A stretch of DNA of 64,000 nucleotides from NCBI GenBank assembly GCA_030549775.1, contig CM060172.1, forward strand, positions 55,851,942-55,915,941. Direction: 5' to 3'. The notes below the pieces were generated by a model. The model saw only the letters and a program-made list of their open reading frames with translations. It was not told the DNA's origin and searched no databases. This DNA comes from Tamarix chinensis (Eukaryota > Streptophyta > Magnoliopsida > Caryophyllales > Tamaricaceae). Below, in pieces: positions 22,505 to 35,681 of the stretch (position 1 is its first letter; each line of letters starts with the position of its first letter). A program made the translations under genes and the position numbers.

Positions 22505-23976
22505 TGTTGACCTCATAAGTTAATTAACCTTTTTTTTAATGATAGAAAATGTGGATTTGACTTATCTTATTAAATATGCATATGTATCATAGCAAAAAAT
22601 GAAGTATTTAATACTTAACTTAGTCAAGGAGTACTAATGATATCGATTTTATCTTCAAGTATTTCAATTTCACATATGGAATACACAAACCATGAAGGGA
22701 TAAGAAAATGTGCTTAAGAAACCAAGACACAAGCTTTAGAGAGTATGTTATAGTCTTAGGTTTTATGTACATATGATTTACATATTAAGCACTTATATTT
22801 TTCAACGATTTGATAGTTCTAATCCTATTCAAAAATAATTTTAAAAGATCTTAAAGTGATTTCATGCATCAAAAATATTTTTAAGTATTTGTGTACAATG
22901 TTGTCTTAAATTGATTTTGTTTTAAGTAGTTTTGCATATGATTTGACTTATAAATTTCACTATAAACTATATAGATATTATTTTTAGGTGAATAATAATT
23001 ATGTAGAAATACTAAGATGTCTAATTTACAGTAAAAAAATATAACACTTGATTTCGAGCTCTTTAGCTCAAGTCTTCTTTGTAAAGGTGTGTCATGCTGA
23101 AAATTTTTCTATTGATCGATTGGTTTTGAGAAACCAATCAAATGGTTTAATCTCTAGAAAAATGTATTTTAACCTTTGCTTAAACACATTGGCTAGTTTG
23201 AATATCAATCAGTTGGTCTGGACATTTATAAGATTTATTAACTATTCTAATTTGAAGGTTGGATTACTTTTTACACCCAAAGGCTAGTGTCCATTTTTCT
23301 CATCTTTTAGCATTATAAATAAGAGTTGTTAGACTTGAATAAAAATCAATCAAGCTAGAAAAACTCTTCTAAAATTATCATTTTCACATCTTTCAAAAGA
23401 ATAAAAAAGAGTTTTGATTTTACACATTTAAATCCAAATCAAACTTCTCTAGTGCTCAATTAACACTTCATATTTAACTAGAGAAATCATACACTTGCAA
23501 TTATTATTTCTATAGCTAGATAAAAATCTTCACTAGTTATTATTCACTTTCATATGCTATCTACTGAAGATTCTTATTATATTAATTCAAACTCATCATC
23601 TTAAACACAAGTGAAGAGGTGTGTTGTCTAGAATTCCTAAGAGCGATTATTGAGATTGTAAACTTATAAATCTAGAGATAATAGCTAGACAAAGTGGAAA
23701 TTGTATCTTAGAAGGTCATTGAGATTGTATTATCATAATCCAAGATATGAGTGTTCATCATCAAACATCCACTATAAATAAAGAGAGATTCAAAGCCAAA
23801 AGGCAAAACCTTTTTGGTAGTGGATGTAGCGAAACTTTGTGAAGTTTCTTAAACTACTATAAATTTTTTGTTTATTGTTTGCAATCCTTCTACTTATTTA
23901 TCACAAAATTTTAATTTAGAATTATTATTACAAAATATTCTATTCACCCCTTCTATAGTAGCCATAGTGTCTTTCA
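22505..23976 (+). repeat. 3' LTR of the gag-only copia element
   Basis: 1472 bp, starting TGTTGACC and ending GTCTTTCA. It pairs with 18750-20185. Confidence 0.88.
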
Positions 23977-24203
23977 CCACCTCATTTAACATGGAGGAGG
24001 TACAACCACCTATGCTAGGTGAAAGGTTAGAAGTATTCTTATACCTAAAAAATCAGGTGTAAATGACTCTTAATTTGAGATTAATATAAGACTTTACTCA
24101 ACAATGAATCAGAGTGTAAGAATACTCTTTTAATAAAATAGATGAAGACATAATCAAAAAGGCTTTAAAGATTTAACTTTACAATTAAAATAAGGAAAAA
24201 GAA

Positions 24204-24281
<78 letters not shown>

Positions 24282-25783
24282 CAATGTAGTTGCCTATGTA
24301 AGGATTAATTTTGTTCTACCCATACAAGACTTCACAAGAATGGATCACTTGCAAAACATGGCTAAATGCTCCACTAAATGAGTCACACTCATCACACTGC
24401 CACTAATGCTTGAATACAATGAGGCACTTAGTAAAACCTAGTTTTCATAAGAGCTTAAAACATAACTCATGCAATCATATGGTACCACATATCACATTTA
24501 CACATATTGGAACTTTTGAAAAGCATATCACAGATGATCATAGACAAACTCCCAAGAGAATACTCATGAAATTGGTACACATATCCAAAAGATAATGTTA
24601 TGAAAATATTTCAAACCTCGAAATATACAAATCTGTTACATATGGTATTTCACTAAGGAAACTAAAACATTTTAAACATAATTAAGGGATTGTTCATCCC
24701 TCAATAGGCTCTTAGGTATGTTCAGCTTCGAGTAGGCTCTTAGGAGAAACTCAACCCTGACCATCACAACTAGGAAACTCAATGTAACTTAATGCATATA
24801 TGGATTATAGGAGACAAAAACATGTAAGTCGTGTCCAAAGCTATGGCTGGATACCAAAACCTAAAGGTCATGTCCAAAGCTAAATCAGCACTGATGCCAA
24901 GAGATAGAAACATGTGGGTTGTGTTCAGAGCCATCCTATATGGTCATCCAAAGACTCCCGCGTCCAACGACCAAAAAAGTTCTAAGTGGGCATTTATAGA
25001 TAACACCAAAATCATGTTACATATCACACAAAAAATATTTATAGATTACACTAAACTTTTACATAAGTATTTTTAAATGACACTAAGAAATTTTAATAGA
25101 TGAAACCAATCTTAGATGATAATTACACTTTTTATAATACTCCAAAGTACCACTTTATAACTTAAAAATACCACCTTAGGGGAAAACGAGTCAAAATATA
25201 AAATTTATTTGGGTCCAAAATTGTAAAATAAGGTTTTATGCCATTTTTTAAAAGCCCCATATTCATGGTAAATGATCAAAGTCAAATTTAATGGTCAAAG
25301 TCATGGTCAATAGTCCAACTTTGATTTTTAGTATTCACATATTCATCATTTTACCCTTGTAAGGATAATATGATTATTTTGGTTGTAATATAATTAATCA
25401 TTGTTTAATACCAAACAAACATAATTAATTATGGTGATTATGAGGTAATTAGTAAAAAAACGCTTTCAATTCTTATGAAAAATGTTCTAACTTTCTCAAA
25501 CTTTAATCAATCATAACTTACGTAACCTAAATGACAACATCTTATATACCAAATTACATATAGAAATACCAATAATCATACGTAATCATTGCATTAACAA
25601 AACACAACAATATCACCCTAATCCACCATAAAGACATGATTATCCCAAAGATAGTAAAATTTAACAACTTTACACATTCGTGAGATTTTAGCCATAAAAT
25701 TTTACATACTTATTATTTATAAGAACAAAAATATGTGTTGTAAACTAGACATCCATATATTTCCTATGAAAATTTTTTCATAA

Positions 25784-25817
<34 letters not shown>

Positions 25818-27399
25818 CTTATCCAATTGGTATATTGTTTCACAAGAATTTACCCAAAATTCATTGGCTTAAAAATGCCATACTTCATGTTTTTCTTAAT
25901 CATTTTGTGTCCAATATTTCCCACAACAACTTTTATTAATTATCATGATTATATTAACTTAATAAAAAGCTAAAAAAAGGCTCACAAATCATTAGAAAAC
26001 AACATATGATCTACTTTGAAAATTTTATATGCTATCACATGCCATATCAAGAACAAAAAACTAAGATTCATTGAGACACATGTGGTAATAGAAAAAAAAA
26101 TCTTAAAGTTTTAGCACAATAAAACTAGATTTTTCCTTTCCTTAGAAGTTAAAAAAAATGGTCTTAAAGATTTGGAAATATGAAAACAATTACACATGCT
26201 AAAAATTCCTTGAAAACCATCAAATACACATAAAAACTAAGTAAGAACTATGCTAATTAAAATAAACTCAAATGAAAATGGAATATTATCATATCATTGG
26301 AGATTATTAGATATCCTCTTAAATTTCTTGGAAAAGGGTAGAATAGGTTAGGAAATCTAGGCCCAAACTAGGACTTAACTCCTTTTTGTTTAATTAAAAA
26401 CACTAAGGAGCTAAGTATTTGTTTGAGAATATGAAGCTTAAGGAGGGTATAATAATGGAGGGAAATGGTTTAATAATTAAAGGAGGTGATGAAAAATATG
26501 AATAACATGATGAAGAGTAGATCACACAAGAGGAAGAAGAAGAAGGGGAAATGAGAAGATGAATTATCTAAGGCACAAAATTATGCATACACACACATAT
26601 GGTTAAGGAAATGTGTAGATTTGTTCTCATGGAATCATGAAGAGTGTGAGGAAACTTGTTTTCATTTCATTTATGGAATTGAATTCCATGTTACATGTTG
26701 CTATGGAGGTGTGAAGAGGGTTATATGTGTTGATTCAAAGAAGGAGGAAAGAGGGGGATGCATCTTAGGTGGCATGGTGTGCTTGGTGGAGGAGTTTATT
26801 TGAAATGGTGGAGGGAATATTTGATGTAGTTGTAGCTAGCATGTAGTTGAAACCTTCTTGTTGTACAATTATAGCATTGGTGAATAAGGATATCATTATA
26901 GGTTAGGGATTTAGAAGTCTCACTTAAGTCTTGCTAGCACACAAATAATAGAATAAAAAACTATAAATCACATAAAAATAGGCAATAAGAAAAAGCACAA
27001 TTATAGGGGTTAAAAAAATAGAATACAATAAATAACATTAAATAAGAAAACAAATATTGGTGAATGAAAATATGATAAACGTGCTAGGGAATACATTTCC
27101 ACCATTAGATTAATTCAACATAAAGTTTATAATTCATGTGCCACCTTTTTGTCATGAAGAATAGCTCAACCAAGTTGCAAGCCAAAATTAGATCTATAAA
27201 CTTTATATTAAATTTCTAAATTAATTTAATACAATAAAATGCCAATATAGAATTATATTAAATTCTAGCAGTGTAGTCCCAACAAACAACTCTTATAACT
27301 ACATCTAATGTGTTAAGAATAAGTGGAATTATGTCAATCTAAGTACCCAAATTAGTACCTCAAGCTTATGTATACTTGTATTCTCCTCATTTAACCAAC
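23977..27399. other. AT-rich DNA, probably decayed retroelements, no gene seen
   Basis: No supported frame. Pieces at about 24280-24960 (cytosine-richer, ATCACA words) and about 25250-25330 (repeated ATGGTCAAAGTCA words) read like gypsy LTR fragments. A purine-rich stretch at 26440-26560 precedes short meaningless frames. No ends or target duplications were found. Confidence 0.35.
24203..24280. repeat. (AAT)26 microsatellite
   Basis: About 78 bp of uninterrupted ATA/AAT repeat. A shorter one is at 25786-25815. Confidence 0.95.
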
Positions 27400-28520
27400 A
27401 TATATTTATTATATGGATATATTAATTAGCCCTCCAGTCAACTTTAGGTAATGGAGATATGTATGAAGTGATAAGTAATGAATCCACCAATATATCACTT
27501 TGCGTTTTCATATGTGTGTGTGTGTGTGTACATATTTATATATATCCATTTAATGTGACTCTCTATCAAATTTAGGTGATGGATGGGTAATGATACTGTC
27601 AATCCATCACTTTTGATAGTTGAATTAATCATACTAGATCAAACATAGGTCTATTGAATAGAATCTTTGTGCTTCCACCATCAATTACTTTTACCCTCCC
27701 TTCTATATTTGGAAGGGATGTCAACAATTATTATAGATATCAAATTAAAATACATATTTCTATTATACATAATTCAGATTGAAAAGAACCTATTAGCTTG
27801 AATATGAATTGATTGATGCTAAGTGGAAGACAATCATTCAAACCTAAAGTATGGAATGACACCTGGGTTAACAATCATTATCTTTGAAAAATGTCATGGA
27901 ACATGAGTACACCACATTTCATCTGAACCATTGGAATTAACAAGTTTGATGAGAAGAATACTTTTCAAATCAATCATGTTATATGTTATCTAATTTAGTG
28001 AACAAGTCATCATATAAGAGAGTTGGAACCACTTGATATTCGTGATTATCCAATTTTAATTTCTTCATTATACCATAATAAAATTTGCAAGAAGACATGC
28101 CTTGAAGGTAGTACACGATTCCTTCATTTTGTGAACTCCACTTTGACTTTCTTTAGTGCATCATTTTTTTTATTGTCAAGATTAATAATTACCTATCATA
28201 TACTATTCTTTCATAGAGCAACTATCGTATTGATAATACATGATAACATTAAGGAACTCAAAATGGGAAGAGAAAACCAAAAGAGAGGAATAAGAGTTGT
28301 TCTCATCGATACTCATACACGCTTACATTCCATCTTATCTACTATATATAAAACCTTATACTTATTATATCCATAAGGTAAGGGGTTAGGCATATGAAAT
28401 AGCGGAGGATATGAAGAGTTAATGGTTATAACTATAATGGAAAAAGTTGTTACAATTAGTAAAAGTAATGGGGGTGTTAAACTAGGATTTAATTATGTAA
28501 ATATGATATTTACAACCACA
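27400..28520. repeat. Copia-related interspersed repeat
   Basis: 27400-27740 matches 3141-3420 and 28240-28510 matches 16370-16700, so this copy joins two parts seen separately elsewhere and gives the fuller extent of the family. A (GT)9 run at about 27513-27530 is also present. The 117-codon frame at 28023-28376 overlaps the repeat and is not considered a gene. Confidence 0.5.
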
Positions 28521-29380
28521 AAAAACTATTTATACAATATTTATTACCAAGAAGGCCATTGATTTTACTTTTTTTTTTCTTTTTTGACATTTTGGTCAAA
28601 CTTATAATATAAGAATCTATGTTTTTAGATAACTTAAAACAAGATCATTGTGGCTTAGAATGGTTAGAATCGAAAGTTTGAGGTCATTTATTACGTGTCA
28701 ATCGTTAACGACTATCACCATCGGTTAACATTTATGCATGGTTGGAATGACTAATGTTGTCATTACGCTAGACTAGATGATACAGTGCATTATTATCAAA
28801 CCACTAATACAATCTGTCATTTGCTATAAGCTGACAAATGTTTACAAGGTACTCCCTTCGATCCAAAGTATTAGTCATTTTAGAGTAAAGCACACATGAT
28901 AAGAAGTTGTGTACTTCTAACCACTTACTTGTCGTAATTACAAGATACGTTTTGATGGGTGAAGATAAAAATATTGATTATTGAGAGAGGAGAGGGGCCG
29001 GTAAACAAGAAAAAGCTATTAAATATATGTATTAAAAGCCTAAGATGACCTATATATATATATATTCATTTTTGTTGATTTTTTTTTGGTGTATGTGGTT
29101 AAAATGACCTTTATATCAAATCATATGGAGAAGAAAAGAAGAGCAAGTTTGATCAACCTCCCACATGATTCTCGTCTTAATTTTGACAAAGATAAAAGAA
29201 AAAGGAAATTAACATAAAAGGGAAGGAATGCAGATGCAATAATAAGCTAATCACGATAATTAAAGTTGAATCCGGCTAATTAAATTTAATATAGTACTAC
29301 TAGTAGTTTGAATTCTTTACTTTCTATCAAGAGGGCCACCCAGCATGGTACAAGTGAATCTAGGAATGACAATAGAACAG
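28521..29380. other. AT-rich DNA, no feature seen
   Basis: No supported frame, RNA gene or repeat partner in the window. Confidence 0.35.
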
Positions 29381-29860
29381 GTTTCACCTGAAATCTAACG
29401 GATTTTATCCGTTGGATGTATAAATAAATATTAATAAACGGATATGGATACGGGTACGGAGGAAAGAAAAAAATATCCGCCGGATTTGGGTATAGATATG
29501 GGTAAGGGATCCTCAAATCTGTACTCATACCCGTATTTATTTACCCGATATAAAATTACATTTTTACCTTCATTTATGTAACTTTAAGTATATTTTCTAA
29601 CGCTAAAAGTAAAGTTATGATTAAATTTTAACAATCTAAGTATATAATTCTAACATTAAATATTTTTTACTTCATATTTGATGGATTTTGCCTAAAATTT
29701 GATGAATTTAATCTGATGGATATGTAAACAAATGTGGATAAACGGATATGGATGAGGGAAAAAAAAATATCTGTCGGATTTAGATACGAATATCAATATA
29801 AATTTTCTTATCGAATTTAGATAATAGATTGAAGGTACTCGATTCGTTGCGGTCTCTAAT
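29381..29860. repeat. Diverged direct repeat of GGATATGGATA-type words
   Basis: 29385-29540 and 29690-29850 share the order GATGGAT.TGTAAA, AATA/GATAAACGGATATGGAT, GAGG.AA, AAAAAATATC.G.CGGATTT and GATA. These are two diverged copies of one unit about 300 bp apart. Such nested GGATAC/GGATAT words are common in plant repeats of uncertain class. Confidence 0.55.
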
Positions 29861-30300
29861 CGAATCCAATGAGTCGGACCGTACGTGGAAGACGTTCACC
29901 AATTAGCTGTGGGGACAAGCATAACATTCATACGGACGCAACAAGCGCGATTAATCACATATTTTTAATTAAGCCCGCGAAGGACATTTTGATAAGTACA
30001 TTATGGGTTCGAATCATCAACGGGCAGCTAGCCATCATATCAAACTTTAATCTCTGATTAGCTAACATGATTTTTATGGGGCTAATGGGCTAGATTTTGT
30101 AGCTTTGAGTGTCTGTTAAGTAAAATTTTCTGAATCTTTGCAATTGGAATGAAAAGTTAAAGCGACACCATTATCGGTCTCTGACTGTTGCCTTTCTGAT
30201 TATGTCCGATTCTCTGCAGCCTGGCTTCCATTTTATTTTGGAACATACAGAATATCGTATAGTATAAAACTCATGATATATGTTTTGAAGAAGGACCCCT

Positions 30301-30322
30301 GGGGGGGGGGGGGGCGGGGAGG
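30301..30322 (+). repeat. Poly-G run, quadruplex-capable
   Basis: Fourteen G in a row, then C, four G, A and two G. Confidence 0.7.
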
Positions 30323-30656
30323 AAAAAATGTCCACGCGTCATTGCTTAGTTGTATATCTGTAGGGAGTAGTCCTACACGGTTTCGTACCTCAATCCACCT
30401 ATTTCTGTTTCTTCTTCATTTATTATTTTTAACGTGAATGATAGATTCACAGGATACAGGAGGGTTGATGTAATAGAAGAATGTCTACAGTGTTGGTTGG
30501 TTTGATGATGATCACCGATAACGTGTTATAGTACTGGTTACCTGACAGGAATACGTACTGACCAATGTGTACAGGTTTATGATGGGTACAATACATACAT
30601 GATGATTCAAGGAAAATGAGTGGAAGAGACATGTGCAGTGCATGTATTTGATTGAA

Positions 30657-30687
30657 CCCCCCGCCCCCGCCCCCCTCACCCCACCCC
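30657..30687 (-). repeat. G-quadruplex-capable tract on the minus strand
   Basis: On the minus strand five runs of 4-6 G are separated by 1-3 other bases, which fits the standard G3+N1-7 quadruplex pattern. On the plus strand it is C-rich. Confidence 0.65.
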
Positions 30688-30932
30688 TATAGAGTACTGA
30701 ATTCAATTTGAACTTCGTGTTACAGGAACGACTCGCACGCGTAGCGTTGTTGCTCGGTAGCTTTCGTTCCAACCTGTAGCACTTGATGGGAAAACAACCC
30801 CTGTCGAGAAAATGCAACGCCCGGATGGTCAATTGGCCGTGAATAGTTAACGGATATATATTCTCAACTCTTATCATGAAGTAAAGATATATAAAAATTA
30901 ACAACCAAGACACAAGCTTGTCCCACCCAAAC

Positions 30933-31464
30933 GTAGATTCCCTCTTTGATACAAAATAAAATCCAAATACATTCCACATTGATTTATTGCTCTTGTAGCA
31001 CATACCATTAAACAGGATATGATGCCGATCATTGTGTCGCAAGAGAAGATGGATGATTGGAAGACTACTTGGATATTTATTGTTGCATTCAATGATAAAT
31101 CATATAATTTTTTTTAAGAACGTAGTGTAATTTAAAAAATGGCATACAAGAAGACTAAAGAGCTCATAGTTATTATTTTTACAAATGAAACATTAATGCA
31201 GATTCCTCCTTTGATACAAAATACAATTTAGATACATTGTACATTAATTGGTTGCTCGGTTAATGTGTATATAGTATAATGTCAGTCATTATGCTATGAA
31301 GAAGAGATAAATAGTTGGAAGACTACTTAGGTATTTATTATTGCATTAGATGATAAATCGTCCATTTTTTTTTTAAGAATATAGTGTAATTAAAAATTCT
31401 TTGGCATGCAAAAATATTAAAGAACTCATATGTCTTTGTTACTATTATTATGAATAAAGTATCG
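30933..31464. repeat. Tandem duplication, period about 266 bp
   Basis: Unit 1 starts GTAGATTCCCTCTTTGATAC at 30933 and unit 2 starts GCAGATTCCTCCTTTGATAC at 31199. Both contain TGGAAGACTACTT, ATTTATT.TTGCATT and GATAAATC.T in the same order. Identity is roughly 75-80 percent by eye. Confidence 0.75.
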
Positions 31465-33411
31465 ATTATATATTCTTATTAATGAAATGAAAGGTGCATA
31501 TTAAAAGTTGACAGTTAATGATTCATTGAAAGTTAGACAGTGTACCCCAAATCCAAAAAAAAAATTGTGTTTAAAGCAACAATAACTACCCCTGGCAAAT
31601 GACTATATATATAAGATGATAAATCAATACAATTATGAATCTCGGCTAATGAGCATTTATTGTAAGAAAAATTGTTACATTTTTTTCTATAACATTGATG
31701 TTGTTATGGCGTTTATTCTTTTTCTGATTTCAAAACATTAAAAAAAAGTTACTTGCCAACAAAACTATTGCAAATAAAGAAATTGAATACTCATATGACC
31801 AAAAATATAATATAAATCTAAATTGAATAACTAATTATCAAATATATGAAAAAACTAATCGCGTGATACAAATAGAAAAATGGAGTAAAAAGTCATTGAA
31901 AATCAATTAGTTCATCTTAAGGCCTTTATAAATACATCTGTTGATTTGGCATATAATCTTGTTTTGGAACAATAACTCAGTTTTTACATACAAGATAAAG
32001 ATTTGAAGTTTTTGAAAACACGATGGCCATAGGTTTTCATAACTTAGGACAAAAATTCATAGAGGAAAATCGGAGACCAATGAAGACAGAAAATCAAGAA
32101 CAAATTCACAAACAAGGAAAGAGTTTAAGAAGAACAACCAAATGATGTGGAAAGCATCCAGAAACAAGTAGAATTGGCTACACAGAAAAATAATTAGGTA
32201 TGAGGCGGAGAGAAAATGAGTATGTCTTCCATTGTTGAGCGTGACTCTTTCAAAACTACTATATTTACTTGGAAGTATTTATCAAAAATTAGAGAGAGGA
32301 AGGAAAAACATGAGTGGGCTATAGAGAATACTATGAAAGTTATGGTAATCTAAAATTATTTGTCATAAAAAAAATAATCCATAGTATTCTAAAACCATTT
32401 ATGGGTTATATATATATATAACAAGAATGGATTCAATTTCTAAGTGGATTATTTGTATTATAATTTTTTTTTGTCCATTGTGACTTCATGCATATGACAA
32501 TAAACTCTTGTAAGATTTTTATACATTATTTTATGCACTATTTTCTACATTCCTTTTTATCTATCATCAATTAGCTATTTGTTGCACAATACTTTATTTT
32601 GATGGCGATACTATTGTAGAGCCATGTATCGTGTAATTATAAAATATTTCATTTCTCAATATTCGATCAACGTTTTCAACTTTTACAAATTACATACATA
32701 TATCATTGTCATAATAAGATTAAAAAATTTATTTATCAATTAACTATATGATCTTATAGTTATAAAATAACATTGTGTATTGCATAGGTGACTTAATAGT
32801 TTTAGATAATAAAAAATATTTTTTTTACTAATGTATTATTATATTGAATTTTACACCACTTATTTATTTAATTAGCACAAAGAATAAAATAATGTTAAAA
32901 TTAAAAACAAAATACTTAGTGCTTGTTTAATACGAGGGTAACGGGGATGGAAAAGTTGTCCCCACATTTGACATCTCTCTCTCATAGGATATATTTAAAA
33001 TAAAAAATTATTGTTTGAATAAATAATTATTTTAGATATTTTTTTGAGATGATTCATTTTGGATATTGATTTGGACTAAAACAGGTATCTTATTGAAAAT
33101 ATTTTTATTATTTTTTAGTACATTATTTAAAAAGACATAAAATAATCCTATTATCCTAATATCAAACAAGTTGTTCATATTAATACATTTCATAAAAGAT
33201 CTTACATTATGAAATAAAATTAGAAATATAACATATATTATATTATAAAACAGTGAGAGTGCTTCTCCAATTTGCGATAAACCTGATAAGTTTATCGCTA
33301 TGATCCTTTTAGCATGTTTGGTCAAAAATTATTTTGTCATCATAGTTAATGGCTTTTTATTAATAAAGAAACGTCTAAAGTGATTGTAGTAAAGCTTGGA
33401 ATTCCATTTTT
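31465..33411. other. AT-rich DNA, no gene seen
   Basis: No supported frame. At about 32919-32975 lies a stray arm (CTTAGTGCTTGTTTAATACG.GGGTAACGGGG) related to the MITE ends at 33412-33660, suggesting a second broken copy or an outer terminus of the same element. Confidence 0.4.
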
Positions 33412-33660
33412 AGAACTTATTCGGTACGAGAGTAATAGGGGTGGAAAAAATTCTCCCATATTTTGTATCTTTTATATTAAGTATTTAATAATAATAAATA
33501 TATTTTTAATAAAATATCCATTTTAGATCAAATTAATATCTAAAATGGGTATTTATTAGAATAAGAATATTTAATTTTAACTAGATTATATAAGATATAT
33601 AAAATATGAGAATATTTTTTCACCCCTATTACCTCCTAACCAAACGAGCACTTAGTGTGA
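33412..33660. mobile_element. Foldback MITE with long terminal inverted repeats
   Basis: The left arm reads ACGAGAGTAATAGGGGTGGA then AAAATTCTCCCATATTTT. The right arm, read on the minus strand, is TAGGAGGTAATAGGGGTGAA then AAAATATTCTCATATTTT. Pairing continues inwards through CCATTTTAGAT / ATCTAAAATGG, so most of the 240 bp folds back. The right terminus reads CCAAACGAGCAC. No coding capacity. Target duplication is not clear. Confidence 0.65.
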
Positions 33661-33734
33661 TAAAAAAATAATAATAATAATAAAGGCTTTGAATGACTTA
33701 CATTTGTTCCTTTAAAATACTAGGATGGACGATT

Positions 33735-33850
33735 TACTTGGCCTAGTGGCCCATAATCCTTACTCCTACTCAGTAGATCGGGAATTTGACTCCTGTGTTG
33801 TACTCAGGTACCCCCGCCCCCCTCCTTTCTCCTGTACAACGTGTTAATAA
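33735..33850 (+). mobile_element. Possible tRNA-derived SINE-like sequence
   Basis: TGGCCTAGTGGC resembles a Pol III A box and GGGAATTTGACTCC, about 35 bp downstream, a degenerate B box. An A-rich tail (AATAAAAAGAAAAGGAGATG) follows. A C-run at 33809-33828 lies in the body. No clear target duplication was found, so this is tentative. Confidence 0.35.
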
Positions 33851-33984
33851 AAAGAAAAGGAGATGAAGAAGAGAATGTATATGCATGTACTTAAAAAAAG
33901 GCAATATTAAGTAAAGTAGCTCATTTCACATGGAAAACACAATATGCAAACATGATTGGTGCCTGCTAGCCGTTAGAGTTGTAA

Positions 33985-34380
33985 GTGATGTTCAGAAGTG
34001 GCAATTGAGATGGGTGGGTTGGGTTTATTTCGGATTATTTTGGGTCAATTTGATTTGGATTGGGTTGACTATATGATATTTTATATTATGAGTCGAGTTA
34101 GGTCATTTCGGGTTCAAGTTATTATAAATCATTTTGATGTCTGAATTGGATTATAAGTCAAATTCAAGTCAACTCTAGTAAATTTATCGGGTAAGTTTTA
34201 GATTTGAGTTTGATTATTTTGGGTTAGGTTATTACAAGTCATTTTAATATTTAAATATGGTTTGAATCTATTTTAATCTGGTTCATCTTGGACTAATTTA
34301 TTATTTCATGTCAAATTACTTTAAATCAGGTCACTTCAAATCCGAATTCTCATGGCTTGTAGGTCATTTTGGTAGTCACT
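33985..34380. repeat. Degenerate GGGTTGGGTT / TTTTGGGTCA-type repeat
   Basis: Repeated words GGGTTGGG, TTTTGGGT, GAGTTAGGTCATTTCGGGTTC and CAAGTCA recur across about 400 bp without a fixed period. This is a known style of plant transposon subterminal sequence. Class unresolved. Confidence 0.45.
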
Positions 34381-35681
34381 TCAAATCCAAAAGCCACTGA
34401 CAGTAATGGCAGAATGACATAAGAAAATGGCAAACTTATAGACATATTGTGACCAGGCAAAGCCAATATCAACAGGAAATATTGAAATACAGAAAAACTT
34501 GGCAACATAGCGAAATTGGGTTTATTTTGAAATTACGCTCCTCATGTGCATTGTCATGTAGCAAAGAAAATGAACACATGCAACTGAACAGAATGGAAAA
34601 TGAACATATGCATTCTTTTTCTTTTTCTTTTTTTAAGAAAAATAAACTACTTTCTGAAAAGGCATAATCAGTTGACACTCAGAACTTGCATTGAGCTAAA
34701 ATTACAGTTGAAAAACATAATTGTATTGAAAGACGTCGGCAATAATCACAGGCAGAAGATGAAAATGAAGGGTACAAAATATATTAAGGTATACATCAAT
34801 GATCCCCACCAAGAAAAAAGGTTTTAAGAAAAATTTCTGCTGCCATGACAAAAGCTGCACAAGAATACAACCCACCATTGCTCTATTCCTTTGTATGTGG
34901 TCTCCTTCGAAGACCCTAGAGTACACATGCTACATATCTGTCACAAGCACTGACACTCATAGTTCACCTCTGACAAGAGCCGTTTCCTCTATTGACCGCT
35001 ATCATATGTCCCAGTATTAAATCTAGATTCATTCTCTGTAGGCTTGCTCTGAAGTGGACGTGAATCAATTTCATCAAGCTTGCATACTGGCTCATGATAT
35101 AGGCAAGCCCATGGTATATCGGCAGAAGTTTATGACACAAGAAACGAGATCAATAGATAGCAATCAGACACTGAGAATTATAATCCCAAAGAACCTGACT
35201 CAGAGATCCTTAACAATCCAGGGAAAACTTCATGTTGAGACAGGGACGATCCATCGATGCTACTCAATACACAAATGACCAACCAAATCTTTCAGCCTGC
35301 TTTTCATGGGCCATCATCAGCTCTTCCAATCTGTTCTTTAACTTGACCGCTCGAAGTTGCAATAGGAGGCATCAAACTTAACTAGTAGTCTGATGAACCT
35401 ACATTAATTCAAATATCATGGAATCAGTGATTAGGTGCAGGTCAAAAAATAACAATTCATCCTTTCAGAGAGTGATGTTGTACTGAAGGTAGATTACAGT
35501 GCACAGCAGATTATCATAACAGCACTCTCACACATGCTTATAAATCGAACAAGAATCTAGAGACAACAGAAAATATAGATTGTTTCTGATGAAACAAAAG
35601 ACAATTAACTCAACTAAATTAGCTTCATGTCCATATGAATGTCCTATTATTAACATAATGCATATGTTAAATACCACACTT

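Larger units (their letters stand above)
18750..23976 (+). mobile_element. Two-LTR copia-type retrotransposon without pol (5227 bp)
   Basis: The direct repeats at 18750-20185 (5' LTR) and 22505-23976 (3' LTR) align along their full length and both end in GTCTTTCA. Two bases after the 5' LTR, TGGTATCAAAGC at 20188-20199 is an initiator-Met-tRNA primer-binding site with one mismatch. A polypurine tract lies at 22490-22504. The internal 2.3 kb encodes only a broken gag (20252-20862) and a GPK..GVPK word at about 21030-21055, which in copia elements follows gag; protease, integrase and RT are missing. LTRs differ at roughly one base in six by eye, so the insertion is old. The flanks GCATC (18745-18749) and CCACC (23977-23981) do not match, so no target duplication is recognised. 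Confidence 0.88.
29861..30932. other. Mixed-composition DNA with two opposed G-runs, no gene seen
   Basis: Base composition is more even than the surroundings, but no frame is convincing. The 176-codon minus frame at 30512-31042 runs into the tandem duplication at 30933 and has no recognised domain. The G-runs at 30301-30322 and 30657-30687 are listed separately. Confidence 0.35.

Noticed and set aside
18745..23981. Target duplication for the copia element
   Set aside because: Flanking pentamers GCATC and CCACC differ at two of five positions, too weak to claim.
28023..28376. 117-codon plus frame
   Set aside because: It lies across an interspersed repeat with decayed relatives at 16370-16700; no domain and AT-biased composition.
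30512..31042. 176-codon minus frame
   Set aside because: It crosses a G-run tract and enters a tandem duplication; composition is mixed but no domain is recognisable, and the second duplicate does not keep the frame.
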